NCBI RefSeq assembly: GCF_001428065.1
Contig: NZ_LMSE01000002.1
Location: 1,017,713 to 1,081,712, forward strand
Origin: Nostocoides sp. Soil756
GTDB lineage: Bacteria > Actinomycetota > Actinomycetes > Actinomycetales > Dermatophilaceae
Direction of reading: 5' to 3'
DNA: 64,000 nt
Shown here: positions 1 to 9,263 of the stretch, piece after piece
How the letters are laid out: every line of letters begins with the position of its first letter
Numbering within the stretch: position 1 is the first letter of the stretch
Position numbers and translations under genes: made by a program
Notes under the pieces: model-generated
The model's input: only the letters and a program-made list of their open reading frames with translations
The model's database searches: none
Told to the model about the DNA's origin: nothing

Positions 1-1205
1 TTCCACGCGCCGCCGTCGACCTGGTAGACGGTGAGGACGCGGGAGGTCGTGTCGCCGAACTCGTCGAAGGCGACCTTGCCGGTGACACCGTCGAACGACA
101 CGTCGCTCATCGCCTTGACGGTGGCCTCGCGGGCCGCCTCGGCCGAGGTGGCGTCCTTCAGCGAGACCTTGAGCGCGTTGATGATCGCGTTCGCGGCGTC
201 GAAGGCGTAGGCACCGTAGGCCTCGTACGGCTCGGCGTAGCCGGCCGCCTTGTACGAGGAGACGAAGTCCTTGGCCGAGGCCAGGGTGTCGGTCGGAGCG
301 CCGATGGCCGTGGCCAGGTCCCCGTTGGCGGTGTCGCCGGCGAGCTTGATGAACTCACCGGAGTAGATGCCGTCGCCACCCATGAGCGGGACGTTGAGGC
401 CGGCGGCCTTCATCTGCTGCGAGAAGGGACCACCCTGCGGGTACTCCCCGCCGTAGTACACGGCCTTGGGGTTGCTCGGCTTGATCTTGCTGATGACGGC
501 GGCGTACTTGTCGTCATCGGGGTTGATCGTCTCGGCGGCGACGATCTTGCCGCCGAGCTGGGTGAACTCCTTGCTGAACGCGTTGACCAGGCCCTGGCCG
601 TAGGTCTTCTTGTCGTGGACCGTCGCGACCTCCTTGATGCCCGCCTTCTGGAACAGGTAGCGCGCCGCGAAGGGGCCCTGGATCGAGTCGGTCGTGCAGG
701 TGCGGAAGTAGTTCGGGTACGTCCGCTTCGGGGCCGTCGCGAAGTCGGCCCCCTGGGTGAGCGACGGGTTGGTGTTGGCCGGCGAGACCATCGTGATGTT
801 GGCCGCGGCGAGCACCGGCTGGACGCTCTGGGCGACCGAGCTGTTGAGCGTCCCGACCACACCGACGACGTCCTTGTCGGACGCCAGCTTCGTCGCGGCG
901 TTCTTGCCGACGTCGGGGGTGGCCTGGTCGTCCTCCGCCGCGAGCTCGAGCTTCCAGCCCGGGATCGCGTTGGACTCGTTGGCCTGCTTGATGGCCAGGT
1001 CGACGGAGTGCTCGATGCCCTTGCCGAGGGCGGCGAGGTCACCGGAGAGGGGCGAGATGACGCCGATCTTGGCGGTCTTGGTGTTGCCGGAACCGCCACC
1101 ACTGTCGCCACCGTTGCTGTCGCCGCCGCGCGTGCCACAACCGGCGAGCGCGAGCGAAGCCACGAGCAACGAGGCGCCAACGGCGACCACGGAACGCTGA
1201 GGCAC
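1..1205 (-). CDS. Branched-chain amino-acid ABC transporter substrate-binding lipoprotein (3' end missing)
   Basis: Captures a branched-chain amino acid or related ligand outside the membrane for a Liv-type ABC importer. The GTG start at 1205-1203 follows a perfect AGGAGG at 1210-1215. The N-terminus is a lipoprotein signal: hydrophobic stretch, then a lipobox (LALAGC) near residue 22, then a Gly/Ser-rich linker. The mature part reads IGVISPLSGDLAALGKGIEH, typical of the type-1 periplasmic-binding (LivJ/LivK) fold, and later has GADFATAP and PNYFRTCTTD motifs of this family. About 401 residues are present and the C-terminus lies beyond the window start. The permease and ATPase genes would be expected further left, unseen here. 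The exact ligand cannot be read from sequence. Confidence 0.93.
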   Translation of the reverse strand, partial: MPQRSVVAVGASLLVASLALAGCGTRGGDSNGGDSGGGSGNTKTAKIGVISPLSGDLAALGKGIEHSVDLAIKQANESNAIPGWKLELAAEDDQATPDVGKNAATKLASDKDVVGVVGTLNSSVAQSVQPVLAAANITMVSPANTNPSLTQGADFATAPKRTYPNYFRTCTTDSIQGPFAARYLFQKAGIKEVATVHDKKTYGQGLVNAFSKEFTQLGGKIVAAETINPDDDKYAAVISKIKPSNPKAVYYGGEYPQGGPFSQQMKAAGLNVPLMGGDGIYSGEFIKLAGDTANGDLATAIGAPTDTLASAKDFVSSYKAAGYAEPYEAYGAYAFDAANAIINALKVSLKDATSAEAAREATVKAMSDVSFDGVTGKVAFDEFGDTTSRVLTVYQVDGGAW

Positions 1206-1299
1206 GTTTCCTCCTGTAGGGATCTGTTCTGTGAGCACACGGGCTCGGGCCCGCGATGGCGGACAGGGGGAATGTATCCACCGGAGCGGCCCACGCCCA

Positions 1300-1419
1300 G
1301 TACCACGCGGACAACGGTGTCGAGTTGTTACCTGACGGAGGGTTCGGCCCGGACCCTGCGGTGGTACCCCGACGGTCCACAGGTTGCTCCCAGCCGGGGT
1401 CCGGATACTGGTGGTACCC
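1300..1419. promoter_or_regulatory. Divergent intergenic region with three GTGGTAC words
   Basis: The 239-bp gap between the minus-strand binding-protein gene and the plus-strand Rieske gene holds GTGGTAC three times: inverted at 1300-1306, direct at 1361-1367 and direct at 1411-1417. The two direct copies extend to a shared GGTGGTACCC exactly 50 bp apart. They could be operator half-sites for a regulator of either gene, or a chance product of GC-rich sequence. A possible minus-strand -10 (TACATT, 1276-1271) lies in the same gap. Confidence 0.25.
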
Positions 1420-1444
1420 GCTGACCGGACGAGAGGCCCCGAGC

Positions 1445-1909
1445 ATGAGCACCGACCCCGCCACCCCCGTCGCCCCGAGGTGCGGGTGCGCCCGTCCGAC
1501 GCGCCGGCAGACGCTCCGGGCGGCCGGCGCCGTCGGTGCCACCGTCGCGGGGGTCGGCGCCCTGACCGCGTGCGGAGCCGGCCAGCAGGTCGGCGCCGCG
1601 GCGAGCTCGGCCGCCTCGGCCGTCTCCGGGGTGCTCAAGGCAGCCGACGTCCCGGTCGGTGGCGGGAAGATCCTCGAGTCCCTCCAGGTCGTGGTCACCC
1701 AGCCGAGCGCCGGGGAGTTCAAGGCGTTCTCCTCGGTGTGCACACACGCGGGCTGCCAGGTCGGCTCGGTGCGCGACAACCTCATCATCTGTCCCTGCCA
1801 CGGCAGCCAGTTCGACGCCGCGACGGGCGCCGTCAGGCAGGGCCCGGCCTCCCAGTCCCTGCCCGAGAAGTCGGTGACCGTGAGCGGCGACGGCATCACC
1901 GTCACCTGA
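1445..1909 (+). CDS. Tat-exported Rieske [2Fe-2S] lipoprotein
   Basis: A 154-residue extracytoplasmic electron-transfer protein. The ATG at 1445 is preferred because it puts a twin-arginine signal (RRQTLRAAG, about residues 20-28) near the N-terminus, followed by a hydrophobic core and a lipobox (ALTAC), so the protein should be folded with its cluster, exported by Tat and lipid-anchored. The C-terminal Rieske domain has both cluster loops, CTHAGC and CPCHGS, supplying two Cys and two His ligands. It lacks the large membrane part of QcrA and stands alone, so it is probably a QcrA-like single-domain protein rather than a bc1 complex subunit. The electron partner is unknown. It is divergent from the binding-protein gene and runs towards the hairpin-bounded cassette. 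Confidence 0.9.
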   Translation: MSTDPATPVAPRCGCARPTRRQTLRAAGAVGATVAGVGALTACGAGQQVGAAASSAASAVSGVLKAADVPVGGGKILESLQVVVTQPSAGEFKAFSSVCTHAGCQVGSVRDNLIICPCHGSQFDAATGAVRQGPASQSLPEKSVTVSGDGITVT

Positions 1910-1939
1910 CCCGACCCCGCGCCTCCCCCTCTGGCCCCC

Positions 1940-1996
1940 GCTTTTCGGGGTGACCCCGAAAAGCTCACCGGACAAGACCTTGCAGGTCTTGTCCGG
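1940..1996 (+). repeat. Left double-hairpin inverted repeat of the nuclease cassette
   Basis: Two adjacent perfect hairpins. The outer one has arms gcttttcgggg (1940-1950) and ccccgaaaagc (1954-1964) with a 3-nt loop. The inner one has arms ccggacaagacct (1968-1980) and aggtcttgtccgg (1984-1996), also with a 3-nt loop. The first 46 bases match the reverse complement of the right copy near 3175-3220 at 42 positions. There is no T-run after either hairpin, so it is not a standard terminator, though it may still stop transcription from the Rieske gene. Confidence 0.85.
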
Positions 1997-2133
1997 ACGT
2001 GGACCTCGTGTTCCGGCGCCACCAGCGGTCGGACGCCGAGACGCTCGTCCACAGGCGAGCGGAGCGCCACGCGCCATCCACAGATCGACGGTGCGCCCTG
2101 GACCCGGGCGAGCAGCCCGACGAGATTGGCGGC

Positions 2134-3051
2134 ATGGATGAGCTGACCCTTCTCGCACAGCTGCACGACGGCGTGTTCACGACCGCCGAGGCCGTCCGGC
2201 TCGGGGTGTGCGGGGAGGTGCTCATGCGCTCCGTCCGCGCCGGGCACATCCGGCGCCTCGCGCGTGGGCTCTACGCCATCGGAGCGTGTCCCGAGTCCCC
2301 GGAGGATCGGCATCGTGAGCTCTGTCGGGCCCTGCGGGTCGAGTACCCGGACGCCGTCCTGGGTGGTCGGTCCGCGGTGGTCGCGCACGGTCTGCCCGTC
2401 TGGGGAGTGCCGCTCGCGTCGGCCCTCCTGCTCCGGCCGGTGGAGCGGCAGGTGCGACGCAGTGGGGCGACCGTCCGACTCCTGTCCCCGGTGACGACCG
2501 TCGTCGGGACACCGACAGGGTCGGCGACCACGCCGGCGTCCGCGCTGGTCCAGGTGGCGCTCGACCACGGATGCCCGGCCGCCGTCGTCAGTGCCGACGC
2601 CGCGCTGCATCGCGGCCTGGTGTCGACCGAGGACCTCGCGGTCGAGGTGTCGGAACGGGGCGGCCACCGGCACGTCCAGCGGGCAGTGGCGATGCTGGCG
2701 TTCGTCGACGGAACCTCCGAGAGCCCCGGGGAGAGCCGTCTGCGAGTGGCGCTGACCGCGGCGGGCTTCGACCTGGAGCCGCAGTTCGACGTGCGGGACG
2801 TCGACGGTGACCTGGTGGGGCGAGCCGACTTCCGGGTGGCCGGGACCCGCGTCCTGGTGGAGTTCGACGGGCTCGTCAAGTACACCGATGGTGGCCCCGA
2901 GGCGCTCGTCCGGGAGAAGCGGCGGGAGGACCGGCTGCGGGCCCTCGGATGGGTCGTCGTCCGCGTCACGTGGGCCGAGCTCGCCGACCCGCCACGCCTC
3001 TTCGCCGCCGTGCGCCGGGCCATGGCGCTCGCCGCCTCGCTGGCCGCGTGA
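2134..3051 (+). CDS. AbiEi-like winged-helix / DUF559 (Vsr-like) nuclease-fold protein
   Basis: A 305-residue protein. Residues 1-60 (from MDELTLLAQ through LARGLYAIG) resemble the AbiEi antitoxin N-terminal winged helix. Residues about 225-290 resemble DUF559/very-short-patch-repair endonucleases: D232 in GRADF, then VEFDG with E243 and D245, K249, and a downstream basic helix with a GWVVVRVTW strand, consistent with a PD-(D/E)XK nuclease core. The ATG at 2134 is chosen because the family begins here; a longer frame from 1999 would start next to the left hairpin. No toxin gene adjoins it, so an antitoxin role is doubtful. Such genes are often called type IV TA AbiEi family or DUF559 and are poorly characterised. 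It is flanked by inverted double hairpins. Confidence 0.8.
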   Translation: MDELTLLAQLHDGVFTTAEAVRLGVCGEVLMRSVRAGHIRRLARGLYAIGACPESPEDRHRELCRALRVEYPDAVLGGRSAVVAHGLPVWGVPLASALLLRPVERQVRRSGATVRLLSPVTTVVGTPTGSATTPASALVQVALDHGCPAAVVSADAALHRGLVSTEDLAVEVSERGGHRHVQRAVAMLAFVDGTSESPGESRLRVALTAAGFDLEPQFDVRDVDGDLVGRADFRVAGTRVLVEFDGLVKYTDGGPEALVREKRREDRLRALGWVVVRVTWAELADPPRLFAAVRRAMALAASLAA

Positions 3052-3077
3052 GCCCGCAGGCCGCGTGAGCCCGCAGG
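3044..3077 (+). repeat. 17-bp perfect tandem duplication over the stop codon
   Basis: The unit ccgcgtgagcccgcagg occurs at 3044-3060 and again at 3061-3077. The first copy contains the last codons and TGA stop of the AbiEi/DUF559 gene, the second duplicates that stop just outside it. It looks like a recent slippage duplication within the cassette. Confidence 0.9.
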
Positions 3078-3149
3078 CCGGAGCCGCTCCACGCCGAGGG
3101 GCGCCGCAGGGTGCCGGTCGGGTTCCGTGGAGAGGTGGGCTCGTCGACG

Positions 3150-3220
3150 CAAGACCTTCTGCACGGGACCCCGGCTGCGAGGTCTTGTCTGGTGCACTTT
3201 TCGGGGTCACCCCGAAAAGC
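3150..3220 (-). repeat. Right double-hairpin inverted repeat of the nuclease cassette
   Basis: Inverted counterpart of the left repeat. Outer hairpin: cttttcgggg (3197-3206) and ccccgaaaag (3210-3219) around a 3-nt loop. Inner hairpin: caagacct (3150-3157) and aggtcttg (3180-3187) around a GC-rich 22-nt loop, longer and less tight than on the left. The outer hairpin plus spacer and one inner arm are the best-conserved parts between the two ends. Confidence 0.85.
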
Positions 3221-3263
3221 TGAGGTGGGGGGAGGGCCGGGAGGGGGTGTCGGGCGGGCGGCA

Positions 3264-3269
3264 TAGGCT
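3264..3269 (+). promoter_or_regulatory. -10 box of uvrC
   Basis: TAGGCT ends 7 nt before the GTG start of uvrC and fits a sigma-A -10 element. Transcription would begin at or next to the start codon, giving a leaderless message. No clear -35 is visible. Confidence 0.55.
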
Positions 3270-3275
3270 CGGTTC

Positions 3276-5216
3276 GTGGCTGATCCGTCGACGTACCGTC
3301 CCCGGCCGGGGGAGATCCCGACGGACCCGGGCGTGTACCGCTTCCGCGACAAGGACGGGCGGGTCATCTACGTCGGCAAGGCCAAGAACCTGCGCCAGCG
3401 GCTGTCCTCGTACTTCCAGGACATCTCGGCCCTGCACCACCGCACGGCCCGGATGGTGCGCACCGGCGCCAGCGTCGAGTGGACCGTGGTCACCACCGAG
3501 GTCGAGGCGCTCCAGCTCGAGTACGCGTGGATCAAGGAGTTCGACCCGCGCTTCAACGTCAAGTACCGCGACGACAAGTCCTACCCGTACCTCGCCGTCA
3601 CCATGGCCGACGAGTTCCCGCGGGCGATGGTCATGCGCGGCGCCAAGAAGAAGGGCACCCGCTACTTCGGGCCGTACGCGCACGCCTGGGCCATCCGCGA
3701 GACCCTCGACCTCGCGATGCGGGTGTTCCCGATGCGCACCTGCACCACCGGGGTCTTCAAGCGCGCCGGCCAGGTCGGGCGCCCCTGCCTGCTCGGCTAC
3801 ATCGACAAGTGCAGCGCGCCGTGCGTCGGCCGGGTCGACGCCGTCCACCACCGCGACATCGCCGAGGACTTCTGCGACTTCATGGCCGGCAACAGCGGCC
3901 GCTTCCTGGGCCGGCTCACCACCGACATGCGCCAGGCCGCCGCCGAGCTCGACTTCGAGCGGGCCGCCCGTCTGCGCGACGACATCGGCGCCCTCGAGCG
4001 GGTCCTCGAGAAGTCGGCCGTGGTCCTGCCCGACGCCACCGACGCCGACGTCTTCGGTCTGGCCGAGGACGAGCTCGAGGTCGCCGTCCAGCTCTTCCAC
4101 GTACGCGGCGGGCGGGTGCGGGGCCAGCGCGGCTGGGTCGCCGAGCGCGACGCCGAGACCACCCCCGACGTCGTGGAGCACCTCCTGCTCCAGGTCTACG
4201 GGGACGAGTCCGGTGAGGGCGTCCCGCGCGAGGTGCTGGTGCCGGTGCTCCCCGATGACGAGGAGGCCGTCTCGGGATGGCTCAGCGGCCTCAAGGGCAG
4301 CCGCGTCACGGTGCGCGTCCCGCAGCGCGGCGACAAGCGCACCCTCATGGAGACGGTCGCCCGCAACGCCGCACAGAGCCTGGCCCGCCACAAGGTCACC
4401 CGGGCCGGCGACCTCACCACGCGCAGCCAGGCCCTCCAGCAGCTCCAGGAGACCCTGGGCCTCGAGGACGCCCCGCTACGCATCGAGTGCTTCGACATCA
4501 GCCACGTCCAGGGCACCCAGGTCGTCGGCTCGATGGTGGTCTTCGAGGACGGTCTCCCGCGCAAGTCCGAGTACCGCCGCTTCATCGTGCGCGGCGACGA
4601 GAACGGCGTCAGCGACGACACCGCCGCGATGCACGAGGTCCTGACCCGCCGCTTCCGCCGGGGGCGCAAGGAGGCCGAGGAGCACGAGCGGGACGTCGCC
4701 GAGGGCCGGGAGCGCCCCACCCGCTTCGCCTACCAGCCCAACCTGGTCGTGGTCGACGGCGGCCTGCCGCAGGTCAACGCGGCCGCCCGCGCCCTCGAGG
4801 AGGTGGGGGTCGTCGACGTGGCCGTGGTCGGGCTGGCCAAGCGTCTCGAGGAGGTGTGGGTCCCGGGCGAGGACCACCCCCTCGTGCTGGCGCGCACCAG
4901 CGAGGGCCTCTACCTGCTCCAGCGCCTGCGCGACGAGGCGCACCGCTTCGCCATCACCTTCCACCGCCAGCGCCGCTCGAAGGCCATGACGGCCAGCGCC
5001 CTCGACGGCGTGCCCGGGCTCGGCGAGAAGCGCCGCAAGGCCCTCCTCAAGCGGTTCGGCTCGGTCAAGCGCATCCGCGAGGCGACCGTCGACGAGCTGG
5101 CCGACGTTCCGGGCATCGGGCCTGCGCTGGCCGCGGTCGTTGCGGCAGAGTTGGGGTCGGCCGACCCGGGCACCCCGGCGGTCGACCCCGCCACCGGCGA
5201 GGTCATCGGCGACTGA
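3276..5216 (+). CDS. uvrC: UvrABC excinuclease subunit C
   Basis: The dual-incision nuclease of nucleotide excision repair: with UvrB bound at a lesion it cuts on both sides. 646 residues, normal for UvrC. An N-terminal GIY-YIG nuclease domain (GVY and IYVGKAK, about residues 17-40) makes the 3' cut. A UVR motif near residues 215-245 ([11 protein letters not shown]) contacts UvrB. The RNase H-like domain ([10 protein letters not shown] near residue 405) makes the 5' cut. Tandem helix-hairpin-helix motifs sit at about 575-640 ([13 protein letters not shown] and VPGIGPALA). The GTG start at 3276 lies 7 nt after a -10 box. It is first in uvrC-rapZ-yvcK-whiA, a conserved actinobacterial order; rapZ follows after 12 nt. 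Confidence 0.98.
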   Translation: MADPSTYRPRPGEIPTDPGVYRFRDKDGRVIYVGKAKNLRQRLSSYFQDISALHHRTARMVRTGASVEWTVVTTEVEALQLEYAWIKEFDPRFNVKYRDDKSYPYLAVTMADEFPRAMVMRGAKKKGTRYFGPYAHAWAIRETLDLAMRVFPMRTCTTGVFKRAGQVGRPCLLGYIDKCSAPCVGRVDAVHHRDIAEDFCDFMAGNSGRFLGRLTTDMRQAAAELDFERAARLRDDIGALERVLEKSAVVLPDATDADVFGLAEDELEVAVQLFHVRGGRVRGQRGWVAERDAETTPDVVEHLLLQVYGDESGEGVPREVLVPVLPDDEEAVSGWLSGLKGSRVTVRVPQRGDKRTLMETVARNAAQSLARHKVTRAGDLTTRSQALQQLQETLGLEDAPLRIECFDISHVQGTQVVGSMVVFEDGLPRKSEYRRFIVRGDENGVSDDTAAMHEVLTRRFRRGRKEAEEHERDVAEGRERPTRFAYQPNLVVVDGGLPQVNAAARALEEVGVVDVAVVGLAKRLEEVWVPGEDHPLVLARTSEGLYLLQRLRDEAHRFAITFHRQRRSKAMTASALDGVPGLGEKRRKALLKRFGSVKRIREATVDELADVPGIGPALAAVVAAELGSADPGTPAVDPATGEVIGD

Positions 5217-5228
5217 AGGAGCACCTTC

Positions 5229-6125
5229 GTGGACCAGGCACCGGCGGAGCCGGCGGACCGGGCGGACTTCCTGGTGGTCACGGGGATGAGCGGAGCGGGT
5301 CGCTCGACCGCCGCCAACGTCCTCGAGGACCACGGCTGGTACGTCGTCGACAACCTTCCGCCGCAGCTGATCCCGGCGATGGGCGTCCTGGCGTCGCAGG
5401 CCCGTGACGAGGGGCGGGCCGACCTGCGGATCGCCGCGGTCGTCGACGTGCGCGCGCGCCCGTTCAGCGGCGAGCTGCGCGACGGCCTGGCCGCCATCCG
5501 CGAGCACGGCTGGCGGCCTCAGCTGATGTTCCTGGACGCCACCGACGAGGCGCTCGTGCGCCGCTTCGAGAGCGTCCGCCGCCCGCACCCGCTGCAGGGG
5601 GACGGCCGGCTGCTCGACGGCATCCAGGCCGAGCGCGCGCTGCTCGGCGACCTCCGGGCCGAGGCGCAGGTCGTCATCGACACCTCCGGGCTCAACGTGC
5701 ACCAGCTGGGCCGCAAGCTGACGCCCATCGTCGGCGTCATCGGCGGCCCGAGCCTGCGCCTGGCCGTGATGTCCTTCGGCTTCAAGTACGGCGTCCCCCT
5801 CGACGCCGACTTCGTCTTCGACATGCGCTTCCTGCCCAACCCGTTCTGGGTCCCGGAGCTGCGCCCGCTCACCGGTGTCGACGAGGCGGTGGCCCAGTGG
5901 GTGATGGGGCAGGAGGGTGCCGTACCGTTCGTCGACCGCGTGGTCGACCTGATGACGCCGGTGACCGAGGGCTACCTGCGCGAAGGGCGGCGCTACGCCA
6001 CGGTCGCCGTCGGCTGCACCGGCGGCAAGCACCGCTCGGTGGCGGTGGCCGAAGCGCTGGCGAGCCGGCTGACCGGCGACCGCGTCGCCACCTTCGTCGT
6101 GCACCGCGACCTGGGGCGCGAGTGA
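5229..6125 (+). CDS. rapZ: RNase adapter / nucleotide-binding protein RapZ (YvcJ)
   Basis: A P-loop nucleotide-binding protein of 298 residues. In E. coli RapZ delivers GlmZ small RNA to RNase E to set amino-sugar supply; the actinobacterial role is less clear. The Walker A (GMSGAGRSTA) is at about residues 19-28, and the conserved C-terminal block GCTGGKHRSV is near residue 260. The GTG start at 5229 has GGAG a few bases upstream (aaggagcacctt). It lies between uvrC and yvcK, and its TGA overlaps the yvcK start by 4 nt (gtga), implying translational coupling. Complete, with nothing missing. Confidence 0.95.
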   Translation: MDQAPAEPADRADFLVVTGMSGAGRSTAANVLEDHGWYVVDNLPPQLIPAMGVLASQARDEGRADLRIAAVVDVRARPFSGELRDGLAAIREHGWRPQLMFLDATDEALVRRFESVRRPHPLQGDGRLLDGIQAERALLGDLRAEAQVVIDTSGLNVHQLGRKLTPIVGVIGGPSLRLAVMSFGFKYGVPLDADFVFDMRFLPNPFWVPELRPLTGVDEAVAQWVMGQEGAVPFVDRVVDLMTPVTEGYLREGRRYATVAVGCTGGKHRSVAVAEALASRLTGDRVATFVVHRDLGRE

Positions 6126-7078
6126 GCGGCCCCGTCGTCACCGCGCTCGGTGGGGGCCACGGCCTGGCGGCCACCCTGACCGCGCTGCGCTTCGTCACCG
6201 ACGACATCACGGCGGTCGTCACGGTCGCCGACGACGGGGGCTCGAGCGGGCGGCTGCGCGAGGAGTTCGGGGTGCTGCCCCCGGGTGACCTGCGGATGGC
6301 CCTCGCGGCGCTGTGCAGCGACAGCGAGTGGGGCCACACCTGGCGCGACGTGCTCCAGCACCGCTTCGCCGGGGACGGTCCGCTCGGGGGACACGCGCTG
6401 GGCAACCTGCTCATCGTCGCGCTCTGGGAGCTGCACGAGGACCCGGTGGCCGGCCTCGACCTCGTGGGGCGGCTGCTGCAGGCCCAGGGCCGGGTGCTGC
6501 CGGCCGCCGCCGTCCCCCTGGCCATCGAGGCCGACGTGAGCGGGCTGGTCCCCGGCGACGCCGCCGCCCGCACCCTCGTGCGGGGGCAGGCCGAGGTGGC
6601 GGCCACCCGCGGCCGGGTCGAGCAGGTCCGCCTGGTGCCGGCCGACCCGCCCGCATACCCCGAGTCGGTGGCCGCCATCCGCGCCGCCGACTGGGTCCTG
6701 CTGGGCCCCGGGTCCTGGTTCACGTCGGTGACCACCCACCTGCTGGTCCCTGAGGTGCGCGAGGCCCTCGAGGTCACCCGCGCGCGCCGCCTGCTGATCC
6801 TCAACCTCGACCCGGGCGCGGGCGAGACGGCCGGGTTCAGTGCGGCGCGCCACCTGGAGTCCTTCGCCGCCATGGCGCCCGGGCTGCGGCTCGACGCCGT
6901 GCTCGCCGACCCCGGGGCCATCGACGACCGCGCCGCCCTCGAGGAGACGGCGGCGCGGCTGGGCGCGGTGCTGCACGTGATGCCGGTGGCCGGCCGACAC
7001 GCCCACGGCGAGCACGACCCGCTGCGGTACGCCGCGGCCCTGCGGGACATCCTGTACAGCCCGCGGCGCTCCTCCTGA
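6122..7078 (+). CDS. yvcK: YvcK/CofD-like morphology factor (gluconeogenesis factor)
   Basis: 318 residues of the CofD-UPF0052 family. YvcK binds UDP-GlcNAc in B. subtilis and is needed for growth on gluconeogenic carbon and for normal cell shape; the mycobacterial homologue is CuvA. The N-terminal [10 protein letters not shown] and [16 protein letters not shown] signatures, and a later GPGSWFTSV loop, mark the family. The GTG at 6122 is chosen because it overlaps the rapZ stop by 4 nt and gives the family's usual start ([10 protein letters not shown]); an upstream frame runs inside rapZ. It sits immediately before whiA, the usual pairing in Gram-positives. Confidence 0.95.
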   Translation: MSGPVVTALGGGHGLAATLTALRFVTDDITAVVTVADDGGSSGRLREEFGVLPPGDLRMALAALCSDSEWGHTWRDVLQHRFAGDGPLGGHALGNLLIVALWELHEDPVAGLDLVGRLLQAQGRVLPAAAVPLAIEADVSGLVPGDAAARTLVRGQAEVAATRGRVEQVRLVPADPPAYPESVAAIRAADWVLLGPGSWFTSVTTHLLVPEVREALEVTRARRLLILNLDPGAGETAGFSAARHLESFAAMAPGLRLDAVLADPGAIDDRAALEETAARLGAVLHVMPVAGRHAHGEHDPLRYAAALRDILYSPRRSS

Positions 7079-7085
7079 CGCGTGG

Positions 7086-7091
7086 CAGGAT
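7086..7091 (+). promoter_or_regulatory. Possible internal -10 box of whiA
   Basis: CAGGAT ends 7 nt before the whiA ATG, the same spacing as other leaderless genes here. The first base departs from TANNNT, so it is weaker support. Confidence 0.3.
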
Positions 7092-7097
7092 GACGGG

Positions 7098-8078
7098 ATG
7101 GCGATGACGGCGAAGGTGAAGGACGAGCTGAGCAGGCACGTCGTGACCAAGCCCTGCTGCCGCAAGGCCGAGGTCGCCTCGATGCTGCGGTTCGCGGGCG
7201 GCCTGCACATCATCGGCGGCCGCATCGTGGTCGAGGCCGAGCTCGACACCGCCAACGCCGCGCGCCGGCTGCGCCGCGAGCTGGCCGAGGTGTACGGGCA
7301 CCGTGCCGAGGTCCTGGTCCTGGCGGCCGGGGGCCTGCGCAAGGGCAGCCGGTACGTGGTGCGTGTCGTCCAGGACGGGGAGGCCCTGGCCCGCCAGACC
7401 GGTCTCATCGACACCCGCGGCCGCCCGGTGCGCGGGCTCCCGGCCAAGGTCGTCAGCGGGTCGGTGTGCGACGCCGAGGCCGCCTGGCGCGGTGCGTTCC
7501 TCGCCCACGGCAGCCTCACCGAGCCCGGCCGCTCGTCGGCCCTCGAGGTCACCTGCCCCGGCCCCGAGGCCGCGCTCGCGCTGGTCGGCGCGGCCCGGCG
7601 GCTCGGCATCCAGTCCAAGGCGCGCGAGGTACGCGGTGTCGACCGCGTCGTCATCCGCGACGGCGATGCCATCGGCGCCATGCTCACCCGGCTCGGGGCC
7701 CACGACGCGGTCCTGGCCTGGGAGGAGCGGCGCATCCGGCGCGAGGTCCGCGCCACCGCCAACCGGCTGGCCAACTTCGACGACGCGAACCTGCGCCGGT
7801 CCGCCCGCGCGGCCGTCGCCGCCGGGGCCCGGGTCGAGCGCGCGCTCGAGATCCTCGGCGACGACGTGCCCGAGCACCTGCAGGAGGCGGGACGGCTGCG
7901 GCTCACCCACAAGCAGGCGTCCCTGGAGGAGCTCGGCCAGCTCGCCGAGCCCCCGATGACCAAGGATGCCGTGGCCGGGCGGATCCGCCGGCTCCTCGCG
8001 ATGGCCGACAAGAAGGCCCAGGACGAGGGCATCCCCAACACCGAGGCCGGCCTCACCCCGGACATGCTCGACGCCTGA
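7098..8078 (+). CDS. whiA: Sporulation/division transcription factor WhiA
   Basis: 326 residues. Has an N-terminal LAGLIDADG-like fold derived from homing endonucleases but used as a structural domain, then a C-terminal helix-turn-helix ([15 protein letters not shown], about residues 270-285). In Streptomyces WhiA acts with WhiB to start sporulation septation, and in non-sporulating Gram-positives it influences cell division. The ATG at 7098 follows yvcK by 19 nt. The rapZ-yvcK-whiA order is the strongest context support. This organism need not sporulate, since WhiA occurs in many non-sporulating actinobacteria. Confidence 0.96.
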   Translation: MAMTAKVKDELSRHVVTKPCCRKAEVASMLRFAGGLHIIGGRIVVEAELDTANAARRLRRELAEVYGHRAEVLVLAAGGLRKGSRYVVRVVQDGEALARQTGLIDTRGRPVRGLPAKVVSGSVCDAEAAWRGAFLAHGSLTEPGRSSALEVTCPGPEAALALVGAARRLGIQSKAREVRGVDRVVIRDGDAIGAMLTRLGAHDAVLAWEERRIRREVRATANRLANFDDANLRRSARAAVAAGARVERALEILGDDVPEHLQEAGRLRLTHKQASLEELGQLAEPPMTKDAVAGRIRRLLAMADKKAQDEGIPNTEAGLTPDMLDA

Positions 8079-9242
<1,164 letters not shown>

Positions 9243-9263
9243 GGGCCGGAGACCGACTCCACG

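Larger units (their letters stand above)
1940..3220. mobile_element. Putative hairpin-bounded AbiEi/DUF559 gene cassette
   Basis: A unit of about 1.28 kb made of one gene (2134-3051) between two inverted copies of a double-hairpin repeat (1940-1996 and 3150-3220). Seen: repeat ends in inverted orientation, a single complete gene between them, and somewhat relaxed codon use inside (CTT, GCA, GAT, CAT, TGT, GGA appear more than in uvrC next door). Not seen: a recognisable transposase or a target-site duplication. Mobility is therefore inference. The layout resembles REP/REPIN elements served by a dedicated nuclease more than it resembles a known insertion sequence. Confidence 0.4.

Noticed and set aside
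1940-1996. Left hairpins read as a simple intrinsic terminator of the Rieske gene
   Set aside because: There is no T-run, two hairpins lie in tandem, and a diverged inverted copy sits on the far side of the next gene. Termination may occur but does not explain the paired arrangement.
2134-3051. Type IV toxin-antitoxin pair
   Set aside because: Only the AbiEi-like N-terminal domain is present and no AbiEii toxin gene is adjacent; the C-terminal nuclease-like domain makes an antitoxin role unlikely.
1039-3264. A 741-codon minus-strand open frame through the Rieske gene and cassette
   Set aside because: Composition is shadow-like and it is opposite two genes with clear motifs.
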